Origin: Acidobacteriota bacterium
Lineage (GTDB): Bacteria > Acidobacteriota > Terriglobia > Acidiferrales > UBA7541
DNA: 64,000 nucleotides
Reading direction: 5' to 3'
Assembly: GCA_013289825.1 (NCBI GenBank)
Contig: JABCZF010000004.1
Span: forward strand, 1 to 64,000
The notes under the pieces are model-generated. The model was given only the letters and a program-made list of their open reading frames with translations. It had not been told where the DNA came from and made no database searches. The position numbers were made by a program, and so were the translations under genes. Positions 44,803 to 54,502 of the stretch are shown here, in pieces; position 1 is the first letter of the stretch; every line of letters begins with the position of its first letter.

Positions 44803-46416
44803 TTATGGCTGATCGAGGCTGCCGCCAGCGCGTTGCGCTACGATCTTGCGCACGTTCTGGTAGAGTGCCCGGGCTTGCGGGATGGCTTCCACAGCCTTCT
44901 GCACCTGGGGATCCGCTTCGAGCTGAACCTTAAGCCCTTCTTGCACGCCGAAGTTCGAGACCAACACTTCCTGCCTGATCTTCCGTTTGACCCAATCCAG
45001 GTTCTCGGACATATCGGGCTCGGTATAGCGAACGTTATGCTTGGCCAGGTATTCGCGGAAGGTCTTCATCACGCTGTCGTCCACGTCAAATTCCTTCGTG
45101 ATCGTGGGTTTGCTGCCCATGAAGAAGCGCGTGAAGCCGCCTATACCGCCTTCCAGGGGATAAAAAATGTCCGCCCGGAACAGATTCTCCTGGAAGCGAT
45201 TGAGCTTCGGCGCGGGCACGACGATATCTGGGGTAATGCCGCCGCCCCCGGTCACTTGTCGGCCGCTGTCCGTGAGCTTAACCTCTGTCGGATGCTCGGG
45301 AACCTTGCGCTCGTAGTGATATTCATAGAGCGAAATGGATTTGTAATCGCGCTGAATCAGCCGCCCGCTGGGTGTGTAGTAACGCGCGGTGGTCAGCGCA
45401 AGGCCGGTATTTTCGCTGAGCGGCTGAACCGTCTGCACCAAGCCCTTGCCGAATGTCGTTTCACCAACAATCAGTCCGCGATCATGATCCTGCACCGCCC
45501 CGGACACGATCTCCGTGGCCGACGCGGAATTTCCGTTCACCAGAATTACCAGCGGCACTGTCACGCCCTGGTTGCCGCGCAAGGCGAAGTAGCGCCGCTC
45601 CGGCGACGTACGCCCGTGGTGCGAAACGATCAGTTGGTTCTTGTCCAGGAACATGTCTCCGACAGCCACAGCCTCATTCAACAGACCGCCGGGATTCCCC
45701 CGCATATCCAGAATCAATCCATCCAGGCTCGAAGCATTCAGCTGCTTCAACGCTTCCCCGATTTCACGGTCGGTCGTTTCGTTGAAGCCCGAAAGGCGGA
45801 TGTAGCCGACGCCGGGCTTGAGCATGAACGCGATGTCCACGGAGTGGCGCGGAATCTCATCACGTGTCACCGTAAAAACAAGCTGCTGGTCATAACCTTC
45901 GCGGCTGATGGTGATCTTTACGACCGTCCCCTTGGGACCTTTCAACAAGTCCGCAACATCGCTCGTCGTAAGTCCATCTGTTGACTTGTCATCCACTTTC
46001 ATGATCACGTCGCCCGGCCGAATGCCCGCATTGAACGCCGGCGCTCCAACATAGGGCTGCATCACCACAGTCCGGCTATCGCGCGGGGCAACGACCATGC
46101 CCACGCCGTAGTATCTTCCGCGCTGGTCCTCGCGCAGCAGCGCAAATTGCCGCGCGTCAAAGAAATTGGAGTGGGGATCCAGCATGCGCAGCATTCCGGG
46201 AATGGCGCCTTGATATACGGCCTTGTCTACGTCGACCGGATCGGCGTAGTTCGCCTGCACTACGTCCAGCACATTGGTGAACTGCCGTATTGCGGTGTGC
46301 TCGTCCTCAGCAGACGAAGTCGTGGCTCGCACGTTGGGGCCGTAAATTCCCCCCAGCACAGCAGATATGAGGATGACTGCGACGACTAGTACCAACCCGC
46401 GGCGTTCAGATTTCAT
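44803..46416 (-). CDS. S41-family C-terminal processing peptidase (CtpA/Prc-like)
   Basis: 537 residues. N-terminal signal/anchor (~8-28), PDZ domain (~85-175, VGAPAFNAGIRPGDVIMKVDD), S41 protease domain with nucleophile Ser in GNSASATEIVSGA and the general-base Lys in GETTFGKGLVQTV, substrate strand GYIRLSGF. A ~150-residue C-terminal helical extension follows. Periplasmic protease that trims exported proteins. Divergent from tatB; first gene of the core region right of the tRNA. Confidence 0.93.
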   Translation of the reverse strand: MKSERRGLVLVVAVILISAVLGGIYGPNVRATTSSAEDEHTAIRQFTNVLDVVQANYADPVDVDKAVYQGAIPGMLRMLDPHSNFFDARQFALLREDQRGRYYGVGMVVAPRDSRTVVMQPYVGAPAFNAGIRPGDVIMKVDDKSTDGLTTSDVADLLKGPKGTVVKITISREGYDQQLVFTVTRDEIPRHSVDIAFMLKPGVGYIRLSGFNETTDREIGEALKQLNASSLDGLILDMRGNPGGLLNEAVAVGDMFLDKNQLIVSHHGRTSPERRYFALRGNQGVTVPLVILVNGNSASATEIVSGAVQDHDRGLIVGETTFGKGLVQTVQPLSENTGLALTTARYYTPSGRLIQRDYKSISLYEYHYERKVPEHPTEVKLTDSGRQVTGGGGITPDIVVPAPKLNRFQENLFRADIFYPLEGGIGGFTRFFMGSKPTITKEFDVDDSVMKTFREYLAKHNVRYTEPDMSENLDWVKRKIRQEVLVSNFGVQEGLKVQLEADPQVQKAVEAIPQARALYQNVRKIVAQRAGGSLDQP

Positions 46417-46445
46417 TCTGGACCTCGTGTGACCACGTAAGCTGA

Positions 46446-46451
46446 ATTATA
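46446..46451 (-). promoter_or_regulatory. -10 box of ctpA-like gene
   Basis: Minus-strand TATAAT 30 nt upstream of the ATG at 46416; the -35 region is weak. It lies 20 nt from the -35 box of the divergent tatB promoter. Confidence 0.45.
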
Positions 46452-46470
46452 GCACACCCCAAAGTGTGGT

Positions 46471-46499
46471 TTGACACCGTGGGACGCCCTTTCTATGAT
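46471..46499 (+). promoter_or_regulatory. Sigma-70 promoter of tatBC
   Basis: TTGACA, exactly 17 nt, TATGAT, about 33 nt before the tatB ATG. Consensus -35 and near-consensus -10. Confidence 0.75.
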
Positions 46500-46531
46500 G
46501 CCAACAGGCCATCTTGCGGCCACGAAATCCT

Positions 46532-47008
46532 ATGCTCAGCATGACCCACATGGTCGTTCTGTTTATCGTCGTCCTGATCGTTTTCGGGCCGCATAAACTC
46601 CCCGAACTGGCTCGCGGGCTCGGCAAGCTAATGGCTGAGTTCCGCAAGGCTTCCACCGACTTCAAGAGCGCATTTGAACAAGAAATGCGCGACATTGAAC
46701 GCCAGGCCCTGCAAGCCGAGCGTAAGAAAGCTGCCGAAGCAGTGGCTGCCTCGGCTGTCGCAGCCGAACAGCCCGCCACGTTAGCCACCCAGGCTGGCGC
46801 CGAAACCGCCTCAGCCAGCTTAGACGCAGACTCTCGTGCGACGGAAGCTTTGGTCGTCACTCAAGTTGCCGAATCTGTGCCGCGCTCCGATGGGGACGCA
46901 GCTCAGGAAAGGGAAAAAACACCCGCCGTCGCTGTCGCTCAGCCTTCTGACGACACTTCTCCCGACACAGCCCACGACCCTTCTCATGACCAACAGCAGC
47001 CAGTCTGA
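46532..47008 (+). CDS. tatB: Twin-arginine translocase subunit TatB (TatA/B family)
   Basis: 158 residues from ATG 46532. Short N-terminal helix (MVVLFIVVLIVFGPHKLPELARGLGK) with the FGPHKLPEL hinge, amphipathic helix, then a long Ala/Glu-rich charged tail. Glu/Pro after the first helix and adjacency to tatC favour TatB, though TatA cannot be excluded. Overlaps tatC by 23 nt. Confidence 0.88.
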   Translation: MLSMTHMVVLFIVVLIVFGPHKLPELARGLGKLMAEFRKASTDFKSAFEQEMRDIERQALQAERKKAAEAVAASAVAAEQPATLATQAGAETASASLDADSRATEALVVTQVAESVPRSDGDAAQEREKTPAVAVAQPSDDTSPDTAHDPSHDQQQPV

Positions 47009-47801
47009 TTCCGCCATCGTATCGACCACCGAGGAGCCCGGTGCTCAGATGACTTTCTTCGAGCACCTGGTCGAGCTCCGTAAGCGCCTGATCAACTCGC
47101 TGGCCTCCATCGTCATCGGCTCTGCCGTCGGTTGGTTCGTCGCTCCGCACTTCATTACCGCAATGGCAAGGCCCATTACAATTGCTTTGACCCAGGCGGG
47201 ATATGACGGCAAATTGATCGTCACCAACCCGGCGGGATACCTGAACCTGCTCATCACGACCAGCATTTATATTGGGATCGTGATGGCCTCTCCTTGGATC
47301 CTCTATCAAATCTGGCTCTTCGTCGCGCCAGCGTTGTATAAACGCGAGCGCAGTGCGATCGCCGGCTTTTTGTTCTCAACCGTTTTCCTCTTTCTCGCGG
47401 GCATCGCCTTTGGGTACTTCGTCTCGTTGCCCTATGTCTTGCACTTTCTGGTCAAAATTACAAACGAAGGTCCGGTCAAGCCACTTTTCGAAATCGGCCA
47501 ATACTTCGACTTGATCCTCTTGATTCTTCTTGGACTCGGCCTGGTATTTGAATTGCCCGTCCTTATATTTTTCTTGTCTCTCTTCGGCATCGTCACTCCA
47601 AAGTTCCTTATCAAGAATTTTCGATACGCTCTTCTCGTGATCACCATCCTTGCTGCTGTCCTGACTCCAACGCCGGATGCCCTCACCATGATTCTCTTCA
47701 TGTCCGTCTTGGTGGCCTTGTATTTCATTGGCGTCGCGGTTTCATGGGTGGTCGTTCGCAAGCGAAATCAGCGTCAGGCCGCTGCTGGGGAGGGTCAATA
47801 G
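46986..47801 (+). CDS. tatC: Twin-arginine translocase subunit TatC
   Basis: 271 residues from ATG 46986. Cytoplasmic start MTFFEHLVELRKRLINSL with the signal-peptide-binding Glu residues, then six membrane segments; FxxxPxxxY-type SPWILYQIWLFVAPALYKRER is diagnostic. Forms the receptor core of the Tat system, which the molybdenum dehydrogenase in the island would need. Confidence 0.96.
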   Translation: MTNSSQSDSAIVSTTEEPGAQMTFFEHLVELRKRLINSLASIVIGSAVGWFVAPHFITAMARPITIALTQAGYDGKLIVTNPAGYLNLLITTSIYIGIVMASPWILYQIWLFVAPALYKRERSAIAGFLFSTVFLFLAGIAFGYFVSLPYVLHFLVKITNEGPVKPLFEIGQYFDLILLILLGLGLVFELPVLIFFLSLFGIVTPKFLIKNFRYALLVITILAAVLTPTPDALTMILFMSVLVALYFIGVAVSWVVVRKRNQRQAAAGEGQ

Positions 47802-48818
47802 ATGAAGTTTAAGCTCCCCGATATGCTTTGCACGGCAGTATGCGTGTTCGCGTCGTTTATTGGTCTGGCGGGCTGCAAGGCCAAAGCGGACAGTCCGCAA
47901 CCCGACGCGAAAGATGCGCCCTTCATGAGCGGCGTTACGACGGCCCCGCCTGCGGCCACGCAAGATCCAGCCGAAGCTCCGCCGCCCGAAAAAACCGGTG
48001 GCTTTGACGGCCAGCGCGCTTTCGCCCACGTCGCCAAACAAGTGTCGTTTGGTCCGCGACCCGCCGGCTCGCCAGCCATCGCCGAAACGCAGGGATACAT
48101 CCTCGCCGAACTGAAGAGCTACGGCTGCGCCGCGGACATCGATGCTTTCAGCTCGGATACTCCCGCCGGGCGCCTGCCCATGAAAAACATTCTCGTCAAG
48201 ATTCCGGGAGATAGGCCGGGCGTGATTCTCCTAGGTACGCATTACGATACAAAGCGTCTTGAAAAGTTCGTGGGCGCCGACGACGCGGGCTCCTCGACCG
48301 GCGTAATGCTGGAATTGGCCCGGAGCCTTTGTCCGCAACATAGCCGCTACGCCGTGTGGATTGCTTTCTTCGACGGCGAGGAAGCCGTGCGGCCCGAGTG
48401 GCATGATCCCGATAACTGTTACGGAAGCCGCCAAATGGCCGCGCGCTTCGCCAATAGCGGCGACCTCACAAAAATAAAAGCGTTTCTATTGGCGGATATC
48501 GTCGGAACGCGCACACCGCACTTCAAGCGCGAAACCTACTCCACCAAAGCGCTTGTCGATCTCGTCTGGGGCGTTGCCAAAAGGCTCGGCTACGGAAGCA
48601 TTTTCATCGAAGATTCCTCTGCCGTCGAAGACGATCACCAGTCCTTTCTGAAACGCCATGTCCCCTCGGTGGATGTGATTGACCTCGATAACGGCCCCGG
48701 CGGCGACGTCTATTACTGGCATACGCCGCAGGACTCACTCGACAAAATCAGCCCCAAAACTCTCGCCATCGTCGGCCACGTTTTTCTGGAAAGCGTGAAA
48801 CAGCTCCAAGCAAAGTGA
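47802..48818 (+). CDS. M28-family zinc peptidase / glutaminyl cyclase-like lipoprotein
   Basis: 338 residues. Lipobox LAGC at ~22-25; Pro/Ala-rich linker; M28 domain with ILLGTHYDTK (His, Asp zinc ligands), GADDAGSSTGVMLELAR, FFDGEEA (Glu-Glu), and DDHQSFLKRHVPSVDVID. The pattern is close to glutaminyl-peptide cyclotransferases, which share the fold. Follows tatC by 0 nt and overlaps sequence before aroB. Confidence 0.88.
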   Translation: MKFKLPDMLCTAVCVFASFIGLAGCKAKADSPQPDAKDAPFMSGVTTAPPAATQDPAEAPPPEKTGGFDGQRAFAHVAKQVSFGPRPAGSPAIAETQGYILAELKSYGCAADIDAFSSDTPAGRLPMKNILVKIPGDRPGVILLGTHYDTKRLEKFVGADDAGSSTGVMLELARSLCPQHSRYAVWIAFFDGEEAVRPEWHDPDNCYGSRQMAARFANSGDLTKIKAFLLADIVGTRTPHFKRETYSTKALVDLVWGVAKRLGYGSIFIEDSSAVEDDHQSFLKRHVPSVDVIDLDNGPGGDVYYWHTPQDSLDKISPKTLAIVGHVFLESVKQLQAK

Positions 48819-48901
48819 AAGCGCAGCAGCCCCGCGCGCAGCCGCACGTCACCGGCAAACAGTGTGCTACATTCAAATCGCTCCAAAGAACAGTGTGGCG
48901 A

Positions 48902-50020
48902 ATGGGAAAAAAGCGCATTCTCGTGAACTCGTCGGCCGGCCGCTACGATATCGTTTGCGGAGCTGGCGCTCTTCGTCATGCCGCCCGAGAAATCCGCCGC
49001 CTGGGAAAGTTTTCGCGAATTCATTTGATTTCCTCGCCGAAAGTATGGCGGGCAGTTGGGAAGGCCGTCCTCAGCGGTCTCGGTCTCGAAAACGCCCACG
49101 CCAAGCATCTGATGAACGATGCCGAATCCGCAAAAAATCTGCGCAACGTTGAGGGACTTTCACGATCACTCGTTCGCGCGGGAATAGACCGTCACTCATT
49201 GATCATCGCCGTTGGCGGCGGAGTCGTCGGCGACGTAGCCGGTTTTGTCGCATCCGCTTGCCTGCGGGGCGTCGCTCTCGTGCAAGTCCCTACCACTCTG
49301 ATTGCCCAGGTGGATAGCGCCGTAGGCGGAAAAACAGGCGTGAATCTTCCGGAAGGGAAAAACCTTGTAGGAACTTTCTATCCCGCCCGCCTGGTTCTGG
49401 TGGACTCAGCCATGCTGAAGCCCCTGCCCGAACGTCAATACCGCGGCGGTCTCGCCGAAGTGATCAAGTATGGAATCATTGCCGACGCAAAGCTTTTCGC
49501 CTTTCTCGAAAAAAACTTTGACGCTATCCTTGGCCGCGATCCCGCCGCGCTCGCTTACATCATTCCGCGGTCTCTCGAAATCAAAGCGCATGTCGTAAGC
49601 CGCGACGAGCGCGAATCCGGCCTTCGCGAAATCCTAAACTTCGGCCACACCTTCGGGCACGCCCTCGAAACCATCACAAATTACCGAACGTACCAGCACG
49701 GCGAAGCCGTAGCCTGGGGCATGATCGCCGCCGCTCTTCTCGGCCACGAAATCGGCCTAACGGCGGCCGATGAAGTGTCACGCATTATTTCTCTGGTCCG
49801 CCGCATGGGCCCACTTCCAGCGTGGCCCCGCGTTCCGCCGAAAGAACTGATTTCCGCGATGTACTCCGACAAAAAGACGCGCGCCGGAAAACTTCGTTTT
49901 GTTCTGGCCCCGCGCATCGGCAAGGCAGAGTCCCGCGACGGCGTGCCCCTTGAAGCCCTCGAGCGAGTGCTCCATTTCGCTCCGCACTTCGTTACTGCCT
50001 CTGGAAAACGCCGTGGCTAA
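48902..50020 (+). CDS. aroB: 3-dehydroquinate synthase
   Basis: 372 residues from ATG 48902; the frame is open further upstream but without homology. NAD site GGGVVGDVAGFVA; LVQVPTTLIAQVDSAVGGKTGVN; NLVGTFYPARLVLVD; GGLAEVIKYG; RESGLREILNFGHTFGHALE with zinc His residues; HGEAVAWGM. Second step of the shikimate pathway. Overlaps the methyltransferase gene by 8 nt. Confidence 0.96.
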   Translation: MGKKRILVNSSAGRYDIVCGAGALRHAAREIRRLGKFSRIHLISSPKVWRAVGKAVLSGLGLENAHAKHLMNDAESAKNLRNVEGLSRSLVRAGIDRHSLIIAVGGGVVGDVAGFVASACLRGVALVQVPTTLIAQVDSAVGGKTGVNLPEGKNLVGTFYPARLVLVDSAMLKPLPERQYRGGLAEVIKYGIIADAKLFAFLEKNFDAILGRDPAALAYIIPRSLEIKAHVVSRDERESGLREILNFGHTFGHALETITNYRTYQHGEAVAWGMIAAALLGHEIGLTAADEVSRIISLVRRMGPLPAWPRVPPKELISAMYSDKKTRAGKLRFVLAPRIGKAESRDGVPLEALERVLHFAPHFVTASGKRRG

Positions 50021-50813
50021 TGTCGCCCCGTCCATACCTGTAAAAGGCACGCAGCCCGAAGGTGCCCACACCGAACGAGACGCCTCTCGAAAAGTCCGCG
50101 AGATGTTCACACAAATCGCCCCCCGTTATGACCTGCTCAACCATCTCCTGTCTCTGGAGCTCGATCGTCTTTGGCGCAAGCGCGCTGCGCGCCGTTTTCG
50201 GCCCATACTCCAGCACCGCGATGCTATGGTCCTGGATCTCTGCTGTGGCACTGGCGATCTGGCCCTGGCTCTCGCTCGCGTAGGTCCTGCACGCATCGTG
50301 GGCGCCGATTTTTCCCATGCCATGCTCGTGCGGGCACGCGCGAAAAGCGCTAAAAGCCAACGAGTCCCGAGCCATTCGGGCTTGACCGCCCCACCGCCTA
50401 TGCCGTTTCTTGAAGCCGATGCCCTCCGTCTGCCCTTCGCGGATCGCACTTTCGATCTCGTCACAAACGCTTTCGGCTTCCGCAATCTTGCCAACTACGA
50501 AGCCGGTCTATGCGAAATGCGGCGCATCCTCAAGCCCGGCGGCACAGTCGCCATTCTCGAGTTCACAGAACCGCCCGAAGGTTTTCTGGGGAATGTTTAC
50601 CGCTGGTATTTCAGAAGCGTCCTGCCACGCATCGGCGGCTTCATCTCAGGCGAATCCGCCGCCTACACGTACCTGCCAAAATCGGTCTCGCGTTTCTTCC
50701 GCCCACCGGAGCTTGCCACTCTAATGACCTCCGTGGGCTACAACTCGGTAGACTTCAAAGTGTGGACCTTTGGCACAGTCGCCCTTCACACCGCCGTCCG
50801 TCCGCCACGCTAA
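50013..50813 (+). CDS. Demethylmenaquinone/ubiquinone methyltransferase (MenG/UbiE)
   Basis: 266 residues from GTG 50013, within the aroB stop region. VREMFTQIAPRYDLLNHLLSLELDRLWR, LDLCCGTGDLALAL (SAM motif I), FADRTFDLVTNAFGFRNLANYEAGLCEMRRILKPGG and the C-terminal AYTYLPKSVSRF are typical. Last step of menaquinone synthesis; in an aerobic acidobacterium the quinone is probably menaquinone, hence MenG rather than UbiE. Confidence 0.93.
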   Translation: MANVAPSIPVKGTQPEGAHTERDASRKVREMFTQIAPRYDLLNHLLSLELDRLWRKRAARRFRPILQHRDAMVLDLCCGTGDLALALARVGPARIVGADFSHAMLVRARAKSAKSQRVPSHSGLTAPPPMPFLEADALRLPFADRTFDLVTNAFGFRNLANYEAGLCEMRRILKPGGTVAILEFTEPPEGFLGNVYRWYFRSVLPRIGGFISGESAAYTYLPKSVSRFFRPPELATLMTSVGYNSVDFKVWTFGTVALHTAVRPPR

Positions 50814-50898
50814 TCGCCTCTCCGGGCCCTTGGTGCTCTCGGCCACCCCGGTGTTGAATTCTTTTCCGAGTATTGGGCAGCTGTACTCAGCCAATCAT

Positions 50899-52305
50899 TT
50901 ACTCCTCCAATCCCGCACTTCGCAATTTCGCCAGCAACGTCTTCGGTGACACTCGCAATTTTTCTGAAGCACGCGTTTTGTTCCACTTGCATTCGCGCAA
51001 AGTGCTCTCCAGCAAGATGCGTTCAATGTGGCCGACCGCCCGCCCCGTCACTTCCTCCAAACTACCCTCCCAACTGAACTGCTCCGGCAACATTCCCACC
51101 GGCAATTGATCCTTATCAGGCTTGGTAGCAGGAAGCTGCAGACCGTCAGCCGTAATGCTAAGCCCATCGGTTAGAATCACCGCCCGTTCCATGGTGTTTT
51201 GCAGTTCGCGAACATTCCCCGGCCAGCGATAATGTAGCAATCGCTCCCGCGCCTCCTCAGAAAGCTCCAGCCCAGGTTTCTTGAACTCCCTGCTAAACTT
51301 CTCCAAAAAGTGTCCCGCCAGAAGCAGCACGTCATTCCCGCGTTCGCGCAAAGGGGGAATCGTGAGAGGCACAGCCGAAATCCTGAAATATAAGTCCTCG
51401 CGAAACAGCTTCTCCTCTGCCAACTTTTGCAAGTTTCGATTCGTGGCCACCACGATGCGCACATCCACTTCTACGGTTTGCGTGCCTCCGACACGATCGA
51501 AGCGCCGCTCTTCCAGTACCCGCAAAAGTTTCGCCTGAATCGCCAGCGGCAACTCGCCAATTTCATCCAGAAACAGCGTCCCGCGATGCGCCAGATCCAG
51601 CTTGCCCACCTTTCGCGCGCCGGCCCCGGTAAACGCCCCGCGCTCATGTCCAAAAAGTTCGTTCTCCACCAACCCTTCCGGAATCGCCGCGCAATTCAGC
51701 GCCACAAACGGCTGTTCGCGCCGCTGCGAAAGATGATGCACCGCGCGCGCGAACAATTCTTTCCCCGTCCCGCTCTCTCCCAAAAGCAAAACGGTCGAGT
51801 CCGTCGCCGAGACTCGCTGAATCTGCTGGCTAATCTCCCGAATAGCCGCGTGTTCGCCCACAATGCGCGGAAATCCGTACCGCGCCGTGTATTCCTCGCG
51901 CAGCAGCAGGTTTTCCCGCTGCATCTCCTGTTGTCGCGTGGCTCGCTGTACCAGCAATTTCAGATGGTCCAGATCCACCGGCTTCTGAAGAAAGTCAAAG
52001 GCCCCTTCCTTCATTGCTGACACCGCTTCTTCAACCGACCCAAAGGCCGTCAAGAGCAGCACGGGAATGGTTGCGTCGGCCTGCTTCGATTCGCGCAAAA
52101 CGTCGAGCCCGGACGCCCCCGGCATCTTTAAATCCGTAATCACCATCAAATAACGCCGCGCGCGTACCTTCTGAATCGCGGTCGTTCCATCCGGAGCCTC
52201 GTCCACGGCATAGCCGGCGCGCTCCAATGCCTTGCGCAGCATGGCCCGCAGTTCGTTCTTATCTTCAACCAGTAGCAGAGGTTCCATCTCTCTCGTTTCT
52301 ACCAC
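50899..52305 (-). CDS. NtrC-family sigma-54-dependent response regulator
   Basis: 468 residues. Receiver (~8-120) with phospho-acceptor Asp58 (VITDLKMPG) and LLTAFGS; AAA+ domain with Walker A GESGTGKE, GAFTGA, FLDEIGELPL and [11 protein letters not shown]; Fis-type HTH at the end (RASEKLRVSPKTLLAKLR). Last gene of a minus-strand set with a PAS histidine kinase and prepilin peptidase, so it may act like PilR; the kinase at 53106-54497 is the likely partner. Confidence 0.93.
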   Translation of the reverse strand: MVETREMEPLLLVEDKNELRAMLRKALERAGYAVDEAPDGTTAIQKVRARRYLMVITDLKMPGASGLDVLRESKQADATIPVLLLTAFGSVEEAVSAMKEGAFDFLQKPVDLDHLKLLVQRATRQQEMQRENLLLREEYTARYGFPRIVGEHAAIREISQQIQRVSATDSTVLLLGESGTGKELFARAVHHLSQRREQPFVALNCAAIPEGLVENELFGHERGAFTGAGARKVGKLDLAHRGTLFLDEIGELPLAIQAKLLRVLEERRFDRVGGTQTVEVDVRIVVATNRNLQKLAEEKLFREDLYFRISAVPLTIPPLRERGNDVLLLAGHFLEKFSREFKKPGLELSEEARERLLHYRWPGNVRELQNTMERAVILTDGLSITADGLQLPATKPDKDQLPVGMLPEQFSWEGSLEEVTGRAVGHIERILLESTLRECKWNKTRASEKLRVSPKTLLAKLRSAGLEE

Positions 52306-52492
52306 GAATCAAGGGACAACCCGGCGGGAACGCACAGCGGATGTGTAGAGAAGGGAAGCAAGCAGGCACGCACGTCAGCATGCCGTAAACAGCAATGCAC
52401 CGATGAGCTCTGGCTTGCACGGCAGGATTTCTTTTAGACCGCGAGAGAATAAACGGTGGCTCTGCTGACGGCAACCAGACCATCCAAACCTA

Positions 52493-53059
52493 CTATCTTG
52501 ACCACCCAGGATCGCCGCCAGACTTCCGCAGGTCATCTTCCAGGTCCGAAAGCTGCTGCTTCAGGTTCGCAATATCCTGCTTTTTCTGTTCGATCTTGGC
52601 GTTTTTCTCGTTGATCTCTTTACGCGTGTTCTGCTCCATGAGCGCTTTTTGCGGGTCGTCGTAATATTGCAGCTGTGCTTTTTCGAATTCACGCTGCAAG
52701 ATGTCGAGTTCCTTTTCAGCCGCCGCGATCTTCGCTCGCTGATCCGCGAACCGCTTCCGCCAGGTGGTTTCCGCGTCGTCCTTGCCCGTGCCGGTGCCGG
52801 CTGCCGCCGCGCCCTGTGCCGCCGGCGCGCCCCCAGCCCCCGCTTCGCTCGCAGGCGCCGCAGGCTTTATGTCATCGTCCGTATATACTTTTTTCGGTTT
52901 AGGCGCGGCCTTCTTCTGCTCGCGCGATCGGCGCGCCGCGTCTGCCACCGGATCACCCGACTGCTGCTGTCCTGCCGGTTGCTGCGCCGGCACAGGCAGC
53001 GCCGCCAGACTCATACCTGCCAATATCACCGAAGCCGCGAACCAGTTTTTGACGCTCAT
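52493..53059 (-). CDS. Exported Ala/Pro-rich coiled-coil protein
   Basis: 188 residues. Signal peptide ~1-25 (ending PVPAQ), low-complexity Gln/Ala/Gly region (~26-95), then a strong coiled coil (~98-180; AEKELDILQREFEKAQL, KIEQKKQDIANLKQQLSDLEDDLR). Unknown function. It lies between the histidine kinase and the NtrC regulator on the same strand. Confidence 0.75.
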   Translation of the reverse strand: MSVKNWFAASVILAGMSLAALPVPAQQPAGQQQSGDPVADAARRSREQKKAAPKPKKVYTDDDIKPAAPASEAGAGGAPAAQGAAAAGTGTGKDDAETTWRKRFADQRAKIAAAEKELDILQREFEKAQLQYYDDPQKALMEQNTRKEINEKNAKIEQKKQDIANLKQQLSDLEDDLRKSGGDPGWSR

Positions 53060-53105
53060 GGACTTCCGCCTCTCCCGGGGCGAGCTGGATTCCCCAGCAT
53101 TCTAC

Positions 53106-54497
53106 TTAGATGCTGTGCTTCTTCAATTCTACCGCTTCCGGGACGCTCCGGCACGCAGGTAGCGTAACGATAAAGGCTGCCCCTCCCTCCGTTCGATTTC
53201 GTGCCTCCACTCGCCCGCCATGCTGCACGATGATCTTTTGCACCACCGCCAGCCCTAATCCCGTACCCTTGGCCTTTGTCGTGAAGAATGGCCGGAACAG
53301 CTTGGGCAGCGTTGCCGGTGCAATGCCCGCGCCGTTGTCGAAAATAGTGACGCGCTGCGTATACGTTTCCTCGTGCCGCACTACTTCGCCGCGCAGCAGC
53401 ACTCGCCCTCCGTTGGCCGCACCAACGGAAGCTTCCGCCGCGTTCCGCGCAAGATTCAAAAGCGCTTGCCGCAGTAGTCCCTCGTCTCCCGCCACGGTTC
53501 CCATGGGCCCTTCAAACCGAATGCGCACCTGCGGCATGGCCTCGGCTACTTCCGATACAACGCGCTCCACAACTCCTTCGAGCGCCACCGGTTCGCTGGT
53601 AATCTCCAAAGGCCGCGCATACTTCAAGAACTCCGTCACCACATGCGTAATGCTCCGTGTCTGCTCCAGAATCCTTTTCGCCGAGTCCGCTACTTCGCCA
53701 CTGCCCGCTTCCGCGCCGATCATCTGCGCATAACCGGAAATCGTGGCCAGCGCATTCTTGAATTCATGCGCGATTCCCGCCGATAGCTCTCCCACCGCCG
53801 CCAAACTTTCCTTCAACTGAATCTGCTGCTGCAACGCCGCCAACTCCGTCAAATCCGTGAGCAAACAAATCGCCCCATTAATTTTCTCTGTACCGCGCCG
53901 AATGGGCGAGATGGTCACTCCCAAGAGCCGCGACTCGCCTCCTGGCGCCTCGTGCTCGACCTGTTCTCTCCGGAAAATGCTTCCCTTCGTCAAACATTCC
54001 CCGACCAGCCGAGTGAGGTCCGACGCTTCTCCCAAAACCTCGCTGTATCGCCGAAATCCCAAGGTTTGAATGCCAAGCACCTGTTCCGCAGCAGGGTTCG
54101 CGCTCGAAATAATGCCCATGGCGTTTACCACCACCAGCCCCGCCGGCATGTTGCGCGTCACTTCTTCGCTCAACCGTTCCGTATTCTCCGCCCGCTCTCT
54201 TTCAATCTTGTGCAGCCTCTCAAGCTCTTTCTCCTGGTCCCGCAGCTGTCGGATGACTCCCTGCATCGACGCGGTCATAAACGCCGAAGGGTTTTCCGTT
54301 CTGGGGGGCGCCATGCTGATGTCTGCTCGGTGAGATTCTTGTGTGCTCTGAAAAAACCGGCGCAGAAGAAAGAATATGATCCCCACGACCGCCAGAATGC
54401 CCACCGCGGCGCCAGCGGCGATTTCCCAGACGCGCTGTGTAGTCTCGGCTTGGAATGCTGCAAGCGTCATAGCCTGAATAGGCCCGGCATCGAACAT
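53106..54497 (-). CDS. Membrane PAS-domain sensor histidine kinase
   Basis: 463 residues. One membrane helix (~25-47), a linker coiled coil, PAS domain (~105-215, NMPAGLVVVNAMGIISSANPA), HisKA with phospho-acceptor His in GIAHEFKNALATI (~244), HATPase_c with LLNLARNAAEA, FDNGAGI, FTTKAKGTGLGLAVV. NtrB/PilS-like. Starts 5 nt after the prepilin peptidase stop, so the genes are cotranscribed; cognate regulator is probably 50899-52305. Confidence 0.92.
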   Translation of the reverse strand: MFDAGPIQAMTLAAFQAETTQRVWEIAAGAAVGILAVVGIIFFLLRRFFQSTQESHRADISMAPPRTENPSAFMTASMQGVIRQLRDQEKELERLHKIERERAENTERLSEEVTRNMPAGLVVVNAMGIISSANPAAEQVLGIQTLGFRRYSEVLGEASDLTRLVGECLTKGSIFRREQVEHEAPGGESRLLGVTISPIRRGTEKINGAICLLTDLTELAALQQQIQLKESLAAVGELSAGIAHEFKNALATISGYAQMIGAEAGSGEVADSAKRILEQTRSITHVVTEFLKYARPLEITSEPVALEGVVERVVSEVAEAMPQVRIRFEGPMGTVAGDEGLLRQALLNLARNAAEASVGAANGGRVLLRGEVVRHEETYTQRVTIFDNGAGIAPATLPKLFRPFFTTKAKGTGLGLAVVQKIIVQHGGRVEARNRTEGGAAFIVTLPACRSVPEAVELKKHSI

Positions 54498-54502
54498 GAA
54501 CC

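Noticed and set aside
44698..45984. A 428-codon open frame on the plus strand opposite the S41 protease
   Set aside because: It is the antisense shadow of a well-supported gene with PDZ and S41 motifs; the antisense translation has no recognisable domain.
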